A stretch of DNA of 64,000 bases, taken from assembly GCA_036346225.1 (NCBI GenBank), contig JARFIW010001469.1:6356001-6420000 (forward strand), read 5' to 3'. Below the pieces are notes generated by a model. The model saw only the letters and a program-made list of their open reading frames with translations. It was not told where the DNA came from and did no database searches. The translations under genes were made by a program, and so were the position numbers. Positions 46,494-56,609 of the stretch are shown in pieces (the stretch's first letter is position 1; each line of letters opens with the position of its first letter). This stretch comes from Platerodrilus igneus. Taxonomy: Eukaryota > Arthropoda > Insecta > Coleoptera > Lycidae.

Positions 46494-47108
46494 TCAAAAG
46501 TGGTTAATCAATCGTATTAGATGTTTAAATATGCGAAAGTGTAAAAGTCTACAGAAGCATAATTTAATTATCAGACAAAAAAGTGCGCGATGTGCCATAC
46601 TTATAAATAAAGTATAAAATGGTGCTTTGCTAGCAGTAAAAAAAGGCGACTGACTTTTTCTAGCAAGTACAAGAATAGCAGTAGCGCAGAGAAGGGGTAT
46701 GCATGTATTATACAGCGCACTGTTACTATTAAATATGTTAGTTTACGGGTAGCTCAAATGTGAACAAATTAAATTTTAATCTATAATTAACCACGCTCGT
46801 AAAAATGGGGAATTAATGGTTAATTTAAATACCGCTAAGCATATACTTTCGCTTGGTAATTCATTTAGGAAATATTCAAGGCTACCATTTCCTAAAGTAT
46901 GACGTAGAAGTTATTTAAAATTAAATTGCTTTATTAGTAAGTATTTTGTAGACAACAAGTTTGGTATTCCCTTAGTAAAGGTTTAAAGTGTTTTTATTAA
47001 GTTTTTCTTTATAGTAGCACTGCATCTTCTACAGCACGACTTGCACACAATTTGTGTGCGTGTGCTATCACCCTTTTGGATTTTTAATATGCACGCGATC
47101 CGTATAAC

Positions 47109-47216
47109 ATGGAAGACGTTTCCGATGTTTCTACTAACGGCATTCGCACCATCGACGATGCGAACCAGGTGCATGCATTGGCGCTAAATGTACTGGACGA
47201 GCAGCAAGGATTATGA
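47109..47216 (+). CDS. 35-codon frame conserved in both arms (right copy)
   Basis: Same peptide as 40,201-40,308 on the other strand, with the same ACATGG start and TGA stop. It lies 175 bp before the zinc-finger start codon. Coding function is inferred only from conservation between the arms, and other frames across the same DNA are also open in both arms. Confidence 0.4.
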   Translation: MEDVSDVSTNGIRTIDDANQVHALALNVLDEQQGL

Positions 47217-47391
47217 CGTCATTTAGTTCCCCGCTGAATCCTCAACTTCGTTCGGGTGTCTTCCGAAACCTTCGGTTTGCATTCTATAGGGAACATAAAT
47301 CAGGTACGCTAGAGTTAGCTTCTTAGTTATAAGTTAGTTCGCTTACAAGTTTAACCATAGTCTTATAGTGCGGATTTTGTTTTGTACTAAA

Positions 47392-47910
47392 ATGGTACCT
47401 GCAAACGTTTTTAAATGCGACTCGCGCGGTGCTTCCTATACCTGGAAAAATGCTCTCAAACGGCACCAGAACAAATGTCGTGGTGTAACATCATCCACGG
47501 TTAAGCTTATACATTCGTCTGCAGCAAAGTGCTTAAACTGTGGGTCTTGCGGTATCGCTTTTACGAGAATGGACAACTTACAGCGACACAAGGAAAAACA
47601 GCACGGCATGTCATTAAACCGTAAACGTTCAACTCCGCCAGCTGTTAAAGGGTCTTGTACGAAACAACCACGAATTATGTGTAAAGTGTGCGACATGGAG
47701 GTGTTAAAGTCTGCATACCCTGGTCATCTACGGAGCAACAAACATAAAAATGCGTCAGTTACCGCTACTAACGACGATGGTGTAGAAATGGTTAGCAGAG
47801 CGTTTAACAACCGTATGGCTAGCTATCGCATAAAGAACGCCAGTGTCGGCGATGGAGTGTCCGCGTTTCTTTGGAAGCAGAAAGAGCGATTTATTCGATT
47901 AATTAATTAA
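47392..47910 (+). pseudogene. zinc-finger N-terminus of a PolB-type protein (right arm)
   Basis: Counterpart of 39,507-40,025. Here finger 1 has lost its second Cys (CDSRGASY), while finger 3 keeps both His (HLRSNKHK), the opposite of the left arm. The stop TAA at 47,908 is in a TTAATTAATTAA context. Beyond it a shifted frame continues with YCELYGVYTKMGEETTDVKS and MYEVLNETM to about 48,078, then ends. The polymerase catalytic domain is absent. Confidence 0.65.
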
Positions 47911-48253
47911 AAAAGAATACAACATACAGCAATAAAAGTCTATTGCGAACTCTACGGTGTTTACACCAAAATGGGGGAAGAGACTACCGATGTGAAATCC
48001 TTTAACACAAAAAGTATGGTTATAACGTCTTCTAGTAATCTTGAAAATATGTACGAGGTCTTAAACGAAACCATGTAAACACCAACTTTATACCCAATTA
48101 ATTAATAAAATTAGTTTGTCGGGCGAGGACAACAAAAAGTACATCATTCCTAATAGTACAGCAACCTAATTAAGGTAGGTCAGTAAGCAGTATTAAATTG
48201 CTATTAATTGACTCGCATTTAGCGTACTTTCCTACTGTAATAACCGTATTTGT

Positions 48254-48559
48254 TTGGAGAAGATATACACTTTTAAAAAGAAATTATATACAGCTTTCAC
48301 ATGTAATTCGGAGGATGATTACGTAAAAGTCGACCTTCCCATTTACATATTAAAAACAGATTACATTGGAATGTTTTTACATTATTCTCATATTGTTAGA
48401 TTAACGACAATATGTCTTATTGACCGTAAACACTTTTCCGCTCTTATTAAACAGTACATTAATCTCTTTTTGTTACAGGGCTATTTAAACATCCCATTAA
48501 TCTCTTTTTTGTTACAGGTTACTTTCAACTGCTTGGATTCGGCTACACAAACAAAATAA
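48254..48559 (+). CDS. conserved 101-codon frame with duplicated splice-acceptor-like segment (right arm)
   Basis: Counterpart of 38,858-39,163, with about six residue differences. The two TTAATCTCTTTTT(T)GTTACAGG copies are at 48,458-48,479 and 48,497-48,519, 39 bp apart. If they are splice acceptors, the exon after them begins at about 48,520. The product is unrecognised. Confidence 0.35.
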   Translation: MEKIYTFKKKLYTAFTCNSEDDYVKVDLPIYILKTDYIGMFLHYSHIVRLTTICLIDRKHFSALIKQYINLFLLQGYLNIPLISFLLQVTFNCLDSATQTK

Positions 48560-48820
48560 TGTTATACTTTATAAAAATTGTATTCTATTAGTTTATTAAA
48601 CTGTAAATCGGATAAAATAAATTATTAAACTTTTGTGTGCTTAAACTTTTGTGTGCTTAATTTCCTTGTGTTAATACCTCTAAGTAGTTGGTTAAAGCAT
48701 ATGACTTGGGTAGTGAAAATTTAGAGGTTTGAGAGCTTTAAAGTGTAACTTTGCAGGGGGTGGTCCTAACGCAAATCTGTTTGCGGATTCAGATTCTGCG
48801 TAAAATTCTAGATTAACAAG

Positions 48821-49033
48821 ATGTGCCACATGTATAAAAAATTTATGTGGACGATCATAAAATCGCTGCTGGTTAAAAATCTTAAAATTGGGGTAGCTCC
48901 CTTGGGGGTGATGCTATCTAAAAAATTCCTAGAGATTCGGGTAGCTGAAAAAATTCTAATATTAAATGATACCAAACAAGATAGGTTTATCTCGAAAAAT
49001 GAAAAATGGTTCGAAGAAAACTATTTGGTCTAG
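48821..49033 (+). CDS. conserved 70-codon frame, outer part of right arm
   Basis: Counterpart of 38,397-38,612. MCHMYKKFMWTIIKSLLVKN opens it. It is Lys/Ile-rich with no recognised domain. It ends about 25 bp before the first terminal hairpin. Confidence 0.35.
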   Translation: MCHMYKKFMWTIIKSLLVKNLKIGVAPLGVMLSKKFLEIRVAEKILILNDTKQDRFISKNEKWFEENYLV

Positions 49034-49056
49034 ATGTGGGAGGAAATATGGATTGT

Positions 49057-49265
49057 GTGTGGAAATGTGGGATTCTCCTCATTTCCACACCACCTCCTCA
49101 TTACCACAAGGAGGTCCACAAGGAGGAGCAAATGTGGGAGCAAATGTGGGTTTCGGGAGCAAATGAGGAAGGAGAGAGTTGCTCCTTCTCATTTGCTCCT
49201 TATGGGGATTTACATGTAAATGTGGGAGCAAATGAGGGTTTTGGGAGCAAATGAGGGAGCAAATG
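49057..49265 (+). repeat. hairpin-rich terminus with GGAGCAAATG motif copies
   Basis: GTGTGGAAATG and its inverse CATTTCCACAC form an 11-bp stem at about 49,059-49,091. GGAGCAAATGAGGAAGGAG at 49,156-49,174 pairs with CTCCTTCTCATTTGCTCC at 49,182-49,199 (one bulge, 7-base loop). ATTTACATGTAAAT at 49,208-49,221 is a perfect palindrome. Direct GGAGCAAATG copies begin at 49,125, 49,137, 49,156, 49,225, 49,244 and 49,256. It lies between the right arm and a BEL fragment. Confidence 0.85.
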
Positions 49266-49269
49266 AGGG

Positions 49270-50490
49270 ATTTGTGAAAGATTTGGAAAAATTGAAAAAT
49301 GGACAGTTAACCAGCTTTCGTTTACAGCCCAGGGATCTCAAGGTGGGCGGTCGGCTGCAACATTCGGACATATCATATGACGCAAAATATCCATTACTTC
49401 TTCCTCGGTCAAAACGCTTAACCACTCTGATCATATTTGATTGTCACGTTAAAAATTTACATTGCGGCAATCGTACTACCCATTTATTATGACAACAACA
49501 TTTTTGGATTTTATCTGCTAGGAGAGCCATAAGGCAGTGCCTACCATTATATAAAGTTCTTGTTTTAAGGCTGACCCTATTTAGGTGGGAGATTTACTCA
49601 TTCCTAGGGTTAATACTGGAAAAGCATTTCGTTACACTGGTGTTAGTTTTGATGATCCTTTTTTCATAATCATGGATCGGATAAGAGAGACAAAACCTTT
49701 AAAGGCGTGTGTTTGTGTATTCGTTTATTTCAGCACTAAGGCTGTGCACCTAGAATTAGTTCCAGATTTGTCGGCGGAACATTTTTAGCAGCTCTTCGTC
49801 GATTAATTTTCCAACGTGGAAGGTGTACACATATGTACACGATTTGTAGTACATATCCTGTTAGTGCCGCTTACAGAATTCATGAACTTTTACAACAATC
49901 GGCAGCAGAAACCATTGAATGGTCGTTTAACCCCCGCGTCTGCTTCTCACTTCGGTGGACTCTGGGAAGAGGGAATTCAATCCGTTATAACTCATTTGTC
50001 TGGTGTCGTTGGTGAGCAACACTTGACTTCTGAGGAACTGAATACCGTTATAGTACAAATTGAAGCACTTTTGAACTCTTTTCCGTTAGGGTTGCTTAAT
50101 TCGAATCCTAAAGATTTATCGTGTTTAACTCCCAGTCTTTTTAAATCTTTGTACCTGTTTCCTTATTCCAGACATAGAGTATACGGAATTTCCCATTAGT
50201 CGATTGCATCGCTGGCAATTGGTCCAGCGGTTACAACCAGTTTCTGGAAGCGTTGACAATCAGAGTACCTCTTCACGCTTCAGCAAACGTCCAAATGGTT
50301 CCGCTTAGAGCAATCACTAAAATTGAATACGTTGATTTTGATTAAAGATGATAATGCTCCACGACTTCGTTGGAAGTAGGATTATCCAACTGTATGCTGG
50401 CAAGTACAACGCCGTGCGCGTTGGCACTATTAGGACAGAACACGATTCCTTTAAAAGACCGGTGACAAAGCTCGGCCTTTTGCCCGCAGA
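49270..50490 (+). pseudogene. pol: second BEL/Pao element, integrase part of pol
   Basis: A 5'-truncated pol. KLKNGQLTSFRLQPRDLKVG and GGRLQHSDISYDAKYPLLLP open the integrase region; a damaged zinc domain follows (IFDCHVKNLHCGN). Then come FRYTGVSFDDPF (first catalytic block, degraded), VYFSTKAVHLELVPDLSAEHF, and SASHFGGLWEEGIQSVITHL with the catalytic Glu block. The C-terminal part at 50,200-50,490 reads through frame changes to GTKLGLLPAEQ-like sequence. Several frameshifts. It starts directly after the hairpin terminus of the inverted-repeat element. Confidence 0.85.
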
Positions 50491-52249
50491 GCAGTAATTT
50501 TTATTTATATAACAGTTTTATTTGTTTTGGCTTACGTTTGTTTGTACACTTGTATCATAAGTTCATAGCATTAGGGTATATAAGAAATTTAATGTAGTTA
50601 CTTATTTTTTTTTTTTGGGTTAGTTATGCATATTAGTTTTTTTTTCGTTCTTGTTTTTTAAAATAAATTTGTGTTTATTTTGATGGGTGGGATATTTGGG
50701 CAATAGGTAGTCCCTTCCTTACTCCTTATTGACCCCCTTTTAAATCGGGCTTATTGTAAGAATAGTGTGACCACGAAACTATTATTAACTTTATCGTTGT
50801 TCGTGAACGTTAAGTATAATTACAGTAGTATTCGATATCGCTATACAGTTAAAGTAAGTTACAGTTCAGTAGCAAAGATAGAATAAACTAAGTGATTACG
50901 TTCACGCACGAACTCGCTCTTTACTACTATCGTCCAATGGGAGTTTCATCCATCTGAAGCATCGTCCATATCACGGGCAACCTCATATACCGGATAAAGG
51001 TACAACAGCCTGAATGTATGAGCCGATATTTTATTTATACTTATAGGGCGCTGGCGTTGGAGTTGATTCGTTTTCGAGAACTTGGAGGTTGAACACAAAG
51101 TTCTGACGATATTTATTATTAACTTATTTTGCACTTTACCGTACTGCTTTTTTAGGATCATTTCGGCCAACTACAAAATGTACAACATTTTTATTTAAAT
51201 TTGATACGACCAGAACGAGCTTTTAGTACGTTTCTCGTTCTTTGGAGACAGTGCCTAGAGACTATATTCGCAACCCCTCTAGTTCTCAAACTTAACTTTA
51301 CGAAAGAAGCTATATTGATTTTTTATAAGTCGTCGTTTCGGATTTTATAAGAAAAGTTAATGTTTATTGAAGCAGCATCCATTGGGACGCCTTTATGGAT
51401 TACAGTAGTAAAGCGCATCACTTAAGAGAGCTGTTTTTATGCAACTGAATTTAATTGTAATGTAACTGCATTAAAACAAATTTATCCAGTACGGACTTTA
51501 ATAAACCTTTGGCAAGCTTCAATAATTCCGGCAATGTAATTTACGGAAGGTAATAAAGTTTATCGAGAGGAAGGTGATCGTAATAAAGTTGTTGAATACT
51601 GTAATATTGTGAGAATTGAAAGGATGTCGTTACAACTATTTTACAATTTGCTTACCATTTATTTTGTTACTTGCAAGGGTATACATATTGTTTGTGCAGG
51701 AAGTTCTAAAGCTTTCTGATTTAGTTTTTGGATGTTTAATAAGAATTGTAAGAAAAAGCGTGAAAAGTGGGCATTAGGTGGGATTTGATTTGCGTTGCAG
51801 TAAGTTTAATATTCGTTGTTCATATAGCAGGGATTTTTATGTTTTCTCGTCGTTTATTATTGCTTGCGTGTTTTATGAGCTGTTGTTAAGCTTGCTCCAT
51901 CAAACTTTGTATATTCAAGGCAGACGAAAAGGTTTATAAGAATAGCTCAGTTTTACTAAGACAGTGGTTTTGCTATAAATATAAACGAGAGAGTAGATTA
52001 AGTTGCAGAAAACTGTAGTGCAGGATTAATTATTCTGCCTACGTTATTCCCACAACTTTTTTCATAACTTCAAAGATATTTAATTTTATAGTCATGAAGT
52101 CAAATTTGTTTTTTTATCACACTGTCTTTTGTTTTTTCGTCGGTACTTTGTGATCATACGTCAACTTGGGTGTGAGGTTTGTAGGATTTTTGCTGTATAT
52201 ATGTTGATCAACTTAGAACTTTAAGTATGAGTAATGCAGGTAAACAGGG
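50491..52249. other. probable BEL 3' LTR then unassigned DNA
   Basis: After the pol end, a G-rich GGGTGGGATATTTGGGCAAT at about 50,684 could be the purine tract and LTR start of the BEL fragment, with the LTR perhaps reaching about 51,000. No second LTR is available for comparison. The rest is unassigned. Confidence 0.35.
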
Positions 52250-52760
52250 CGCGAGATAGATTTTGAGTACTTGGGAGCTTCTTTTTAAAAAGTTTATTTA
52301 AAAAACACAACTATCAAATTTATTTTAATTTAATAATTACTATAATGACTTGCTTCATTTACAATGGACTTGAACGATTATATTCTTTAAACGCAAAGTG
52401 AATTCAATTGAAAAATACTACAAGTCAATATTTAAATTAATCAATAATTAGTAATTAAGAATGAGTAGCCTGAACACCTAACAATGTTAGAGTTATGAAG
52501 TTCGAAGACTGACTGGCGAGCAGGGCTTCTCACATTTAACATGAAACCTCTGGTCTCATATCGTTCTGTGGGAAACTGCAGATCTTGCTTTTCTGCTGTT
52601 TCTTGATCAATCATACAATGTCTTCATTTTAAGTAATTATAAATAAGTCTGTTTGATCGCAGTTCAATGTTTCTTAACCTGCGGTATCAAGTTGCGTCTG
52701 GGTTACAAAGCAGTCGTTTCTTATTCTTATTTCTAATATGAACTCTGTTGATACTCATTA
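52250..52760 (+). repeat. dispersed repeat family B, copy 2
   Basis: Direct, diverged counterpart of 7,150-7,625. See shared landmarks AATGAGTAGC-TG-ACA, CTAACAATGTTAGAGTTATG, GACTGACTGGC and TGTGGGAAA. Confidence 0.6.
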
Positions 52761-53366
52761 TATTACATTTCTGTATACAATGTATCATGCTATATCTAAG
52801 ACATAATTATTGCATTTATTTTTAAATACTTATTAATATAGGGGATATGTAAATCGCGCTGTGTTAAATTTTTTCTACCCGACGAAGTTGTGTTGCGCCA
52901 GTATAATTTGGAAAGCATTATTCTTAAATAATGCTGCTTATTACCTCTTATTTTAACAATTTTTTTTATAAACTGCGTCTCTCTTTGAATATGTTATTTT
53001 GGACACGTTTCCTACTTAGTCAGAGATAGTTTATTCGTGATCTATTACGTACGCTGGAAAGGAAGTTTTTCTTACTAGTTATCCAAAACAGTGATTACAA
53101 AATTATTAGTTGCCATAGAAAAAGTAGTTTGCTGTTGTAGTTACGTAATTTATAACAAAACTTCATTTGTTAGCTACTAAATGATACTAAAAATATTGGA
53201 AGATTGAACACAACTGTGTGCTAGTGCTTCAGACATGCTAGGCTAGTATTTACTGTACGTGTTTTACAATATTTTATATAATTGTTTAAGCTAATATTTA
53301 TTAAACTGTCTCACAGGTTTATTTAACGTTTTATTTCTGGTTTGCTAAACATGTACCAGGCGTATC
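52761..53366. other. unassigned AT-rich region
   Basis: Nothing recognised. Confidence 0.5.
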
Positions 53367-53780
53367 CTCATCATAATTCAGTCCTGGAACTAATTAGGCT
53401 CATTGTTTCCTATTGTGAGCTACCCTACACATTTCCCTGAAATTTTCACAGTCTGCATCTTTCACTATCTGCGTGGAATAGTCTGATCTAGGTCTACCTC
53501 TACCTCTATTTTCCTATCTTTGCTTGTAATATATCCCACGCTATTCCCCAAAAATGCCTTCCATTTCTTCTAATTTTTGTTGTTTTCTACAGATATCTTT
53601 ATTCCCTTACTATTTCTATAACCTTTTTGTTATTAACTTTATCTGTCGGTGCAATCATCCTCATACATCTGAAGTACAACATTCCAAAAGGCCTCTACCG
53701 TTTTTCTGTCTGCTGGTTGTATCCTGGAGTATATTAATTAATGATAATCTAGTTTATTTGCCTCATATTTTTTATGTAAA
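53367..53780 (-). mobile_element. LINE 3' end, copy 3
   Basis: Minus-strand 3' portion of the family seen at 9,985-12,445. From the tail inwards it has TGATGAGGATACG, then CCAGGACTGAA, RLAQN-like coding with GGGAAATGTGTAGGG, then AGGTAGAGGTAGACCTAG (the GRGRPRLD segment), AATATATTACAAGC and the earlier WCYRRM-like region. It is broken by stops. Confidence 0.75.
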
Positions 53781-54465
53781 CTACGCATAAGGCGATGTTG
53801 TTTAATTATTTGTATTATTGAGATAGATATTTTACTATTAAGGTGCATGTTAAGAAAACGGGCGACAGGTATAAAAGATTTTGTGATGCATGCTATAGAC
53901 CGGTAAGCGAAAATGTAGGGGGTGACGGAGTTCGACCGTGGTTGTGTATACAGTTATTTTAATTTTTCGGGAATACATTCAGGTGAACTTACAAAAAACC
54001 TACAATATACTGAACGTGCTCTGGCATGAAATCTCATCCACAGGCAGGTTCGTTATAAGTTATCCTAAGGTACGTAATTATATTGTTTATTCAATCCGAA
54101 GCATAAAGAATAAACAGTATAATAAATTGTCGTGAATGATACTTCAATAGTTGCACAAACAAACGGCAGCAGTATTGATATGGTTTTCATTCTTGAATTT
54201 TACAAGTTGTAGCGTAGCAACAAAACGAGTCGTTTTGCTACTTTGAAAGTGAGGTTTTACCTGGTATTGTGGAACATTTATTTAAATCCGCATCAAACTG
54301 GGTTGACATACGATTAACACCACTTAGTGTATAACGCTTCCGTCACCTGTCGTCGACGGTTGGCTTACTTACTTGTAGATCAATTAAGTTTATTTTATGA
54401 TACCTTTTAAATTCACGTTTATTAACCTGCCTTATTATTTTTTTCAGGTTTTAGCTCGAATTTAT
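53781..54465. other. unassigned region between LINE copies
   Basis: No recognised feature. Short open frames (53,938-54,135) have no motif. Confidence 0.45.
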
Positions 54466-54959
54466 TCATCATCATTAAGTCTTTAGTCCTAGAACTGGTT
54501 GGATGCGTACCCTCGTTGTTTCCTAGTCTGAACCAACCTACACATTTTTCTGAAATTTGCACAGTCTGCATCACTATTTGTGTGCGAAAGTCTGATCTCG
54601 GTCTACCTCTACCTATCTTTTCCTATCTCTGCTTGTAATATATTCCGTACTATTCCCCAGAAATGCCTTAGAACGTATCCTTTCCTACTATTTCTCCTAT
54701 TTTTTTTCATTTTGCACAGATATCTTTATTATTCTACTATTTCAACAACCTATTTGTTATTAACTTTATCTGTCCATGCTATATCCTCATACATCCGAAG
54801 CACAACATTCCAGAAGGCTTCTATCTCTTTCAGCTTGCTTTTCCTACTGCCCCTATTTCATAGATGTACTGTGCTGTCCTCCACACTATGCTTTGAACAG
54901 TTTTCTTCTTGTATCTACGTTCGTTGTCTTTGAACATAGCTGCTGTTCTTTCTTGTTTA
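54466..54959 (-). mobile_element. LINE 3' end, copy 4
   Basis: About 490 bp, the same segment as 53,367-53,780 and better preserved. It has a TTAATGATGATGAA tail, CTAGGACTAAAG, AGAAAAATGTGTAGGTTG and AGGTAGAGGTAGACCGAG. It continues further inwards (GGAATGTTGTGCTTCGGATG) than copy 3. Confidence 0.8.
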
Positions 54960-55190
54960 GTGCAATTCGGTCACTTTCTATTGTTTTACAGTGATATACC
55001 CTACTTCCCCGATATTCAGTTGTATGTGAAGGGGGTAAACAGCCTTTGGCTGCCAAGTTACCCCAGCACTTGAACCTTTGTCGAATTATAGTTTTTCTAA
55101 TTTATCCTTTCGCACAATCAACATTAGTTGAAAATATTTTACAACCAACACCTGTAGTTGTTTATTATAATCATCAGATTTAAGAGCACT
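54960..55190 (-). repeat. dispersed repeat X, copy 2
   Basis: Minus strand. It opens with a frame reading DYNKQLQVLVVKYFQLMLIV, aligned with 12,446-12,689, then GTAGGGTATATCACTG and AAAACAATAGAAAGTGACCG. It sits between two LINE 3' ends in the same order as at 12.4-12.8 kb. Confidence 0.65.
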
Positions 55191-55194
55191 TATT

Positions 55195-55310
55195 TTTTCG
55201 TCATTGAGTTTTACGTCTTGAAACTGGTTGGACTTGTACCTCAGCTTATTTATGTTCTGAGCTAGCCTACGCAGTTCCCTACAATTCTCCCAACAGCCTA
55301 TATACATTAT
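55195..55310 (-). mobile_element. LINE 3' tail, copy 5
   Basis: Minus strand: GGGAACTGCGTAGGCTAGCT, then CAACCAGTTTCAAGACGTAA, then CTCAATGACGAAAAAATAAG leading into X. The upstream part of the LINE is missing. Confidence 0.7.
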
Positions 55311-56493
55311 AATTTGAATTAGGGCCGCTATACTTGCGGCCACGTCCCCAATGCTCCACCCGGAGGTACTACATTGGGTTTAAACGCGAAAAATAGTCGT
55401 GCTCCTAATTTATTCTTACTTCATAGTTGATTCACCCTAAATAAAAACTAAATAAAAATCTAACAAACCTAAAAATCTAACAAACCTAACAAACTCTAAC
55501 AATCTAACAAACCTAAAAATCTGACAAAACTGGAACAAAACAAAACAAAAACTAAAAACAGGGTTGTAAATAATGGTATCCCTAGCGCTGACTTTCGAGT
55601 GTACCCGATCAACAAGCAAAATGAGAGGGGAGGGATCCGTAATACCGGATAGCAGACGCCGGTTCTGCTTACCAGTGCGACCTGAAGGGTCGTCTTAAAA
55701 CTATCCAAATCTAGCTAACTAATTTAAATCCATCCCTAGCTTTCCTATCGTTCCCTAACTGATTTACATTATGATTACAATCTTCGCAATTCTGCTCGTC
55801 CTTCCCAAATATATACTGCAACCAAAATGGCGACAGAACGTCAAACAAAACAAATAAGCCACATAATACATGCTATATATAAATAAATATAAAGTGTAAA
55901 TATAAAATATAAATAAATATAATTATGTAAATATATAAATAAATGTTTAATAAGCGTTAAGCATATAGCAGTGCACAAAATAGCGAAAGCATCACCCTAT
56001 TTATCAGGTGCACTGGCACAAGCATTATGTCGGCTAGCGCCTTTACACACCAAACGTGCTTCTTAAATTATTTCAAAAACTACTAATAATGTAAATCAAT
56101 GCTTGTGCGAGTACAGCCGCCACAATTTAAGTCTTACCTCGATAATAAAATTCTCCAGCATCCGAAGATCTGGTCGTCTGTAACTTACTTCTAAAGGTGG
56201 GACGGGGTGCACTGCTAAAGTCCTGGTGGGTATGCACTAAATGTTCTTGGGGGGATCACAATCACTATCACTATCACTTCACTTTCAAGTCCTGGGGGGA
56301 TGCGCGGTTGCGCTCTGTTTTATTATCCTTGTTTACTTTATTGATTTAATTTAATGAGGGTTTATGATTTATTTGTTATTGTTTATTTGGTATTATTTAT
56401 TCCCGATTTTCCGCACATAATTATGAAAATAGGCAGTGATTGTATTAATGGAGTGGGGGTTTCTCGTGCATATTGGACATTTTGGTATAATTA
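55311..56493. other. unassigned region with a TTAG-type minisatellite
   Basis: Moderately G+C patches at 55,320-55,400 and 55,560-55,700 look like pieces of repeats I cannot name. A tandem array lies at 55,436-55,540 (listed separately). The rest is AT-rich. Confidence 0.4.
55436..55540 (-). repeat. minisatellite of TTAGATTTTTAGGTTTG-type units
   Basis: On the minus strand, imperfect units of about 10-22 bp built from TTAGGTTTGTTAGA and TTAGATTTTTAGG. It resembles a degenerate TTAGG-related array but is not a clean insect telomere repeat. Confidence 0.65.
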
Positions 56494-56609
56494 TCTTTTT
56501 TTTTTTTTATTTTTTTTATTTAATATCAGGTTTTGGTTATGCTCACTCCAAGTCAATCTAAAATTTTTCAATCCTCCCACCAACCCCACCGAATTTTTTC
56601 ACGCGGTCG

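Larger units (their letters stand above)
46430..49082 (+). mobile_element. right arm of 10.7-kb inverted-repeat element
   Basis: Reverse complement of 38,348-40,996. Contents in plus orientation: 35-codon frame 47,109-47,216, zinc-finger PolB N-terminus 47,392-47,910 with continuation to about 48,080, 101-codon frame 48,254-48,559, 70-codon frame 48,821-49,033. Outward it runs into a hairpin-rich terminus (49,057-49,265) that the left arm lacks. Confidence 0.9.

Noticed and set aside
38348..49082. Assembly artefact as the explanation for the inverted repeat
   Set aside because: The arms differ by many scattered substitutions, small indels and different inactivating changes, so they are two real sequences. 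Long reads would still be the final test.
55437..55708. Phe/Leu/Val-rich minus-strand frames
   Set aside because: They arise from the TTAG-type minisatellite and have no conserved motif.
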